This document shows positions 15,199 through 19,377 of a stretch of DNA of 19,377 bases, piece by piece. The position numbers were made by a program, and so were the translations under genes. The stretch comes from JBGOUV01 sp041477815 (GTDB lineage Bacteria > Acidobacteriota > Terriglobia > Bryobacterales > JACQDG01). How positions within the stretch are numbered: position 1 is the stretch's first letter; each line of letters opens with the position of its first letter. The DNA lies in NCBI GenBank assembly GCA_041477815.1, contig JBGOUV010000083.1, forward strand, positions 1 through 19,377, written 5' to 3'. The notes beneath the pieces were generated by a model. It searched no databases. It was not told the DNA's origin and saw only the letters and a program-made list of their open reading frames with translations.

Positions 15199-16203
15199 AT
15201 GAAGCGGATGGTTCTATTAGGGATGGCCCTGGCTGCTGTGGCGGCGGCGCAGTCGGCCAAGATCGTCGTCGCCGGCCAGTTCTCGGAGATGTTCACGCCA
15301 CTGCAAAGAACGTTCCCCAACATCAAGTTTGTGGCCGCCGCGACCCCGGCGGAGGTCCTGCGGGAGGCTGCCGATGCCGACGCGATCTTCGGGGCCATGA
15401 ATCCGGCGATCTTGAAAGCCCAGAAGAAACTGCGCTGGGTGCAGATTTACAGCGCCGGGGCCGAAACCTACCTGTTTCCGGATTTCGTGGCCAGCAGTAT
15501 TACTCTGACCAACTGCAAGATCGTGCAGGGTCCCAACATCGCCGACCACGCCCTGGCGCTGCTGCTGGCGCTGACCCGGAACCTCTACGTCACCATTCCC
15601 AAGCAGGCCAGTGAGGAATGGCTGCGCGGCGAGCTGGCCGGACGGCCGGTGGAGCTGACCGGCAAGACGGCGGTGATCATCGGGCTGGGAGGCATCGGGA
15701 CCCAGATCGCCCAGCGCGCCCACGGCTTCGGAATGCGGGTGATCGGGGTCGACCCCAAAGACATACCCATCACCAATGTTGTCGAGAAGATCGTGACGCC
15801 CGACCGCCTGCACGAGGTGCTGCCCCAGGCCGACGTCCTGTTCATGTCCGCGCCCCATACCAGGGAGACCGAGGGGATGCTGGGGCCGGCCGAATTCGGG
15901 ATGCTGAAGAAGGGCTCCTTCTTCGTCGCCGTATCGCGCGGGAAGACCTACAACAGCGAGGCGCTGGTGAAGGCGCTCGACGAGAAGCGCCTGGCCGGGG
16001 CGGGACTGGACGTCACCAATCCCGAGCCGCTGCCCAAAGGTCACCCGCTGTGGAAGTTCAACAACGTGGTCATCACGCCGCACATCGCCGGACAGTCGGA
16101 TGTGGTCGGCGGCCGCAGGCTGGCGCTGGTTTCCGAGAACATCCGGCGGTTTCAGGCGGGTAAGGTGATGCTGAACGTGGTGGATAAACAGAAAGGGTTC
16201 TAG
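15199..16203 (+). CDS. D-2-hydroxyacid dehydrogenase family protein with signal peptide
   Basis: The product is 334 residues from ATG 15199; GGAGGG at 15185-15190 lies 8 nt upstream, and a GTG at 15181 would place the SD inside the gene. The NAD-binding fold has GLGGIGTQIAQRAHGFGMRV (G162, G164, G167) and an acidic D185, indicating NAD(H). Catalytic residues R247 (AVSRGKTY), E276 (NPEPLP) and H295 (ITPHIAG) are all present, so the enzyme should interconvert 2-keto and D-2-hydroxy acids. Unusually, the first 20 residues (MKRMVLLGMALAAVAAAQSA) look like a Sec signal peptide placed just before the canonical first beta strand (KIVVAGQF). This would send an NAD enzyme to the periplasm, where NAD is scarce. 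Follows the isomerase by 47 nt; probably co-transcribed with it. Confidence 0.9.
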   Translation: MKRMVLLGMALAAVAAAQSAKIVVAGQFSEMFTPLQRTFPNIKFVAAATPAEVLREAADADAIFGAMNPAILKAQKKLRWVQIYSAGAETYLFPDFVASSITLTNCKIVQGPNIADHALALLLALTRNLYVTIPKQASEEWLRGELAGRPVELTGKTAVIIGLGGIGTQIAQRAHGFGMRVIGVDPKDIPITNVVEKIVTPDRLHEVLPQADVLFMSAPHTRETEGMLGPAEFGMLKKGSFFVAVSRGKTYNSEALVKALDEKRLAGAGLDVTNPEPLPKGHPLWKFNNVVITPHIAGQSDVVGGRRLALVSENIRRFQAGKVMLNVVDKQKGF

Positions 16204-16299
16204 CCGCGGGCAGTGGGCGATGAGCAGTGGGTAGTTGGCAGCGGTTCCGGCCCCATCACCCCACACCCCTCACCCACCACCCGCGAGCAGAGCGAGCAG
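16204..16299. repeat. Short 14-nt direct repeats and G-rich/C-rich imperfect hairpin
   Basis: GCAGTGGGCGATGA (16210-16223) is followed directly by GCAGTGGGTAGTTG (16224-16237) and a partial third copy (GCAGCGG). A C-rich segment (CACCCCACACCCCTCACCC, about 16257-16275, and onwards) could pair imperfectly with the G-rich copies to make a long hairpin. It lies between the dehydrogenase stop and the patatin start. It might weaken read-through or be a degenerate repeat family. Confidence 0.4.
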
Positions 16300-17655
16300 A
16301 TGCTGGGCTTGGCGCTGTCGGGAGGAGGCTTTCGGGCCGCGTTCCTGCACCTCGGGGTGCTGGCGCAGATGGCCCGCCGGGGATTGCTGCGTCAGCTCGA
16401 CGTCATCTCCACGGTCTCGGGCGGCTCTACCATCGGAGCGCTCTATTGTCTGCGCCTGCAGGACCTCCTCCAGACGAATTCCAACCCCGCCGACTCCGAC
16501 TATGTCCGGCTGGTTCAGGAACTGGAGGTGGAGCTCCTGCGCGTGGCGCAGCGCAACCTGCGGATGCGCGTATATCTGAATCCGCTGGCCTCGCTGCGGC
16601 TGCCCGCCAGCCGTCTGGGGGAGCTTTTCGACAGGTACTTCTACCACGGGGTGCGGGTGCGGGATCTGAAGCTTTCTCGTCCGGCGCTGATCCTGAACAC
16701 TACCAACCTGCAGACGGGAAAGGTGTGCCGGATCGAGGCGGGCTCCGATAGCGACCTTCCCCTGGGACTGGCGGTGGCGGCGACGGCGGCGTTTCCAGGG
16801 GTGTATGCGCCGGTGGATCTGCCGGGGGCCCGCGTGGGAGACGGCGGAATCCGCGATGACCTGGGGCTCGCGACCCTGGTCGAGCGCGGCTGCGACCAGC
16901 TCCTTCTCAGCGACGCCTCTTTCCAACTGGACGAGGAGGAGGAGCCGTCGGTGTCGGTGCTGGGGGTGGCGCTGCGGAGCGTCAAGATTCTACGGAACGA
17001 GCTGCGGGAAGAGCAGTTGCGGCGGCGCCCGCCGAAGGTACTGGTGCATATTCGTAAGGATTGCCGCGGTGTTGCCCCCGAGGTGCAAGACCGCCTGGGC
17101 CGGTTCCGCATCGACTTCGATTCGCTGACCGAGGTGGAGGCCTGGTCGCTCGAGTTGTACGGCTACCGCCTGGCCGAGCAGGAGCTGGCGGGGGTGTCCC
17201 CGGTCACGGCGCCGAATGCCGCGTTCCGCTTTCAGGCGCTGGAGTCCTGGATCGAGCGTCCCCCGCCGGACTATCTGCGGCAGCTCGACGTAGCCAGTCA
17301 CATCTTCTTCAAGCCGCTCCGGCTCCTGCGGCCGCTGGGCGTGGTGGCGGTATTGGCGGCGATCGGAGCGGCCGTATTGTTGGCGCTGTTGCCTATTCCG
17401 GCGGGAGTACTGCTGGTGCCCGCAGCCGCGGTCTTGCTCCTGATCAAGCCGTGGGGTCCGCGATGGTTGCGCCGGCCGGTGGAGGCGGTGTCCCGATTCC
17501 TGGTGCGGGGCCTGCTGCCGGCCGTCATGTCGCCCCTGGTGGCCCTGTATCTGCTGACCCTGGACCGGCTGTTTCTGCGATTGGGCCGGATGCCCAAGCA
17601 AACCGGCGGTCCGGCAAAAGCCACAGGACCAAACAAAGCGACAGCGGGTGCATGA
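16300..17655 (+). CDS. Membrane-anchored patatin-like phospholipase
   Basis: The product is 451 residues from ATG 16300, chosen because MLGLALSGGGFRAAFLHLGV is the expected first strand and oxyanion loop. The open frame to GTG 16213 would add 29 low-complexity residues encoded by the repeat. The nucleophile elbow is TVSGGSTIG (S43) and the catalytic Asp is in VGDGGIRDDLG (D181), together forming the Ser-Asp dyad of patatins. The family hydrolyses acyl esters of phospholipids or related lipids. The C-terminal third has hydrophobic helices at about 345-383 (VVAVLAAIGAAVLLALL, GVLLVPAAAVLLLI) and 403-425, so the enzyme is membrane-bound with a cytoplasmic catalytic domain. No SD is visible. Its last 131 bp overlap the MFS gene on the other strand. 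Confidence 0.85.
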   Translation: MLGLALSGGGFRAAFLHLGVLAQMARRGLLRQLDVISTVSGGSTIGALYCLRLQDLLQTNSNPADSDYVRLVQELEVELLRVAQRNLRMRVYLNPLASLRLPASRLGELFDRYFYHGVRVRDLKLSRPALILNTTNLQTGKVCRIEAGSDSDLPLGLAVAATAAFPGVYAPVDLPGARVGDGGIRDDLGLATLVERGCDQLLLSDASFQLDEEEEPSVSVLGVALRSVKILRNELREEQLRRRPPKVLVHIRKDCRGVAPEVQDRLGRFRIDFDSLTEVEAWSLELYGYRLAEQELAGVSPVTAPNAAFRFQALESWIERPPPDYLRQLDVASHIFFKPLRLLRPLGVVAVLAAIGAAVLLALLPIPAGVLLVPAAAVLLLIKPWGPRWLRRPVEAVSRFLVRGLLPAVMSPLVALYLLTLDRLFLRLGRMPKQTGGPAKATGPNKATAGA

Positions 17656-18856
17656 GTCCGGCCATGGTGAAGATGGGCCGGTAGGAGAAGCGCTGCGCGA
17701 CATAGCCGGTGGTGAGGTTGGCCAGCATCCCGCCGATGGCGCCGCCCATGCCGGTGAAGCCGCTGGCGGTGGCGACCTGGCGTCCGGGGAACAGGTCCGT
17801 GGGCAAGGTAAGCAGGTTTGAGACCCAGAGGGCGTGGCCGAAGGTCATGCAGCAGGTGAGGGCGATGGCGGAGGCGGCGTCGGGTACCCAGGTGGCGAAG
17901 ATCCCGGCCGGCATCACCGCCGCGCCGCCGATCAGGACCAGCTTGCGGGCGCGCGGCAGCGTCCAGCCCCGGCGCATCAGGTAGCCCGAGAACCAGCCTC
18001 CGAACATGTAGCCGATGTCGCCGAAGATGAACGGCACCCAGGCGTACTTGCCGACGCTCGCCAGATCGTAGTGCCGCTCTTTGCGCAGGTATTCGGGCAG
18101 CCAGAAGATGATGAAGTAGATGACCGGGTCGGTGAAGAAGCGGGCCAGGATCAGCGACCAGCACTCGCGCCGTCGCAGGATGCGGAGCCATTCGCCGGGG
18201 GGGAGCGGCTGGGCCACGGTGTCCTCGGGCGGGCGGACCTGGCCGCGCAGGAAGTTCCATTCCCGCACGGTGATCCAGCGCGAGAGATGCGGGGGCTGGT
18301 AGAGGATCAGCCAGAGGACCAGCCAAAGGAAGCCGACGCTGCCGGTCCACACGAACGCCGAGCGCCAGCCGTAGTGGAGGGTCAGCCAGGCCACCACCGG
18401 CGAGGAGATGGCCGATCCGATCGAGGAGCCGGCATTAAAAATACCCACGCCAAGCGCGCGCTGGTTGGCGGGGAACCACTCGGCCACCGCCTTGGCCGCC
18501 GCCGGCCAGTTCCCCGGCTCGCCCATGCCCAGCAGGAACCGGCAGGCGATGAGCGAGCTTTTCCCCCGCGCCAGCGCGTGCGACATAGCCGCCGCCGACC
18601 AGAACGCAATGCTGGCGGCGAACCCCCGGCGCGTCCCCAGGCGGTCGATGATCGGTCCGGAGGCGGCGTACATAATGGCGTACGCCAGCAGGAAGAAGAA
18701 GATGATGTGGCCGTAGTCCTGCTCGGTGAGGCCGAACTCCTGGCGAAGGTCGCGGGAGACCACCGAGATGGCCTGGCGGTCGAGGTAGTTGATCATCGTG
18801 GCCAGGAAGAGCATGGCCGCGATGAGGTAGCGGAAGTGGGGGATACGGAGGGTCAT
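17525..18856 (-). CDS. MFS transporter, ACS/hexuronate (ExuT-like) family
   Basis: The 443-residue carrier has twelve predicted membrane helices. It opens with FLATMINYLDRQAISVVSRD (17-36), the classical signature of the anion:cation symporter family. Further signatures are the A-motif RLGTRRGFA, RFLLGMGEPGNWPAAAKAVA with EWFP, GIFNAGSSIGSAISSPVVAW and GFTGMGGAIGGMLANLTTGY. ExuT-like members bring hexuronates (galacturonate, glucuronate) into the cytoplasm with protons; a related sugar acid is possible. The C-terminal tail after LWLLPDRRFA (about 28 residues, Gly/Pro/Ala-rich) is not typical and lies inside the patatin gene on the other strand. It starts 19 nt after an unrecognised gene on the same strand with no good SD, so both are probably one operon. 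Confidence 0.9.
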   Translation of the reverse strand: MTLRIPHFRYLIAAMLFLATMINYLDRQAISVVSRDLRQEFGLTEQDYGHIIFFFLLAYAIMYAASGPIIDRLGTRRGFAASIAFWSAAAMSHALARGKSSLIACRFLLGMGEPGNWPAAAKAVAEWFPANQRALGVGIFNAGSSIGSAISSPVVAWLTLHYGWRSAFVWTGSVGFLWLVLWLILYQPPHLSRWITVREWNFLRGQVRPPEDTVAQPLPPGEWLRILRRRECWSLILARFFTDPVIYFIIFWLPEYLRKERHYDLASVGKYAWVPFIFGDIGYMFGGWFSGYLMRRGWTLPRARKLVLIGGAAVMPAGIFATWVPDAASAIALTCCMTFGHALWVSNLLTLPTDLFPGRQVATASGFTGMGGAIGGMLANLTTGYVAQRFSYRPIFTMAGLMHPLSLCLVLWLLPDRRFAWASGPIAETAGPGSADTGPPGAT

Positions 18857-18875
18857 GGGCGGCTGGGAGCCCTGG

Positions 18876-19377
18876 TCACTTCACCGCGCTCGCGCCCTTG
18901 GCCAGCTTCCTCGGCCGGACCGGCGCCGACGATCCGGGAACCGATCGCGCCGGCGTCTCCACGGTCTCCCATTCGGCGTTGGTCTTGGCGAGGCTGAGAA
19001 CCTCCGTGGCGCTCAACCCGGTGGTATCGAACGAAATCGCCCAGCCTCCCTCCTCGCTGCAAAAGATTCTGTTCGATCCAAAGGACTGGTCGTCCGAAGC
19101 CCTGGCCTCGACGTGGCCCCTGCCGGGAAAATAGATCTCCAGCCACGAGCCGTCTTCCGGGACTTTGACATAGGGAAGGCTGCCCACTAAATCGGCTAGA
19201 AAACGGGTGTTATCGAAGGGCCAGTAGCGCACGCCGATCACACTGTCCGGGGCGCTCCGCAGCCAGTCGTAGAAACCGGTCCAATCGCCATAGCCCTGGT
19301 CGCGATAATCGCGCTCCCCCATGCGAAACGAGCCTGCAGGACATTCCCGGGCGAAAGCCAGCTTCGGCCCGGAAGCC
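18876..19377 (-). CDS. Hypothetical protein, probably truncated at window end
   Basis: The frame runs open from the TGA at 18878-18876 to the window end. An internal ATG at 19322 gives 148 residues but has only a weak upstream AGG. The 18 codons beyond it continue plausibly (ending ECPAGSFRMG), so the gene probably starts outside the window. The visible part has aromatic and acidic stretches (YGDWTGFYDWLRSAP, GVRYWPFDNTRFLAD, PEDGSWLEIYFPG, EGGWAISFDTTGLS) and a basic, Pro/Ser-rich C-terminus (ARSVPGSSAPVRPRKLAKGA). It has no clear membrane segment, and I do not recognise a family. It precedes the hexuronate-type carrier by 19 nt, suggesting co-transcription. Confidence 0.6.
   Translation of the reverse strand, partial: ASGPKLAFARECPAGSFRMGERDYRDQGYGDWTGFYDWLRSAPDSVIGVRYWPFDNTRFLADLVGSLPYVKVPEDGSWLEIYFPGRGHVEARASDDQSFGSNRIFCSEEGGWAISFDTTGLSATEVLSLAKTNAEWETVETPARSVPGSSAPVRPRKLAKGASAVK

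Noticed and set aside
16213..16299. Upstream GTG start for the patatin-like gene
   Set aside because: The added 29 residues are encoded by the repeat and precede the conserved first strand, and there is no SD.
19323..19377. Resemblance of ECPAGSFRMG to the start of formylglycine-generating enzyme domains
   Set aside because: The residues that follow do not show that family's pattern, so the similarity is probably accidental.

Overview
The window is GC-rich, densely packed bacterial chromosomal DNA. A soil Acidobacteriota of the Bryobacterales/Solibacter type fits best. The reasons are a very large TonB-dependent outer-membrane receptor with an N-terminal carboxypeptidase-regulatory-like domain, several exported oxidoreductases (Tat or Sec signals), a lipid A-type acyltransferase indicating a Gram-negative envelope, and a hexuronate-type MFS carrier. 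This placement is inference from gene content; there is no rRNA or other phylogenetic marker. I see no tRNA, rRNA, CRISPR array, insertion sequence or phage gene.

Layout. 1-163 (-): truncated start of an exported protein, divergent from an aldo/keto reductase with a Tat signal (280-1164, +). 1165-1788 has no gene; it holds several hairpins and, at its end, a good sigma-70-type promoter. That promoter drives a three-gene + strand operon: TonB receptor (1789-5307), secreted GH5-like glycosidase (5338-6369) and secreted gamma-glutamyltransferase-family enzyme (6354-8021). A GntR/FCD regulator (8023-8799, -) converges on the operon with a 1-nt gap; its own promoter carries a perfect 14-bp palindrome. 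About 8830-9388 is gene-poor and rich in inverted repeats. A minus-strand pair follows: a GT39/ArnT-like glycosyltransferase (10324-11802) translationally coupled to a di-haem peroxidase (9389-10327). Divergent from it is an LpxL-type acyltransferase (11845-12750, +), which converges through an AT-rich hairpin terminator on a CDF metal transporter (12769-14196, -). Divergent from that is a parvulin-type prolyl isomerase (14234-15151, +), followed by a D-2-hydroxyacid dehydrogenase with a signal peptide (15199-16203) and a membrane-anchored patatin-like phospholipase (16300-17655). The last converges with, and overlaps by 131 bp, an MFS hexuronate-type transporter (17525-18856, -), preceded by an unrecognised gene that probably runs off the window end.

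How it fits together. The first half reads as envelope-level nutrient acquisition (receptor plus two secreted hydrolases) with a possible adjacent regulator. The middle is envelope and lipid modification (GT39, LpxL-like). The rest is metal efflux, periplasmic folding, exported redox enzymes and uptake. Points most worth a second look: exported NAD(P)-type dehydrogenases; -10-like boxes only 6-10 nt before several start codons, suggesting leaderless mRNAs; the GntR operator; a CDF protein with about three tandem C-terminal domains; the patatin/MFS antisense overlap; and the structured gene-free region at 8.83-9.39 kb. None of these proves a new system.
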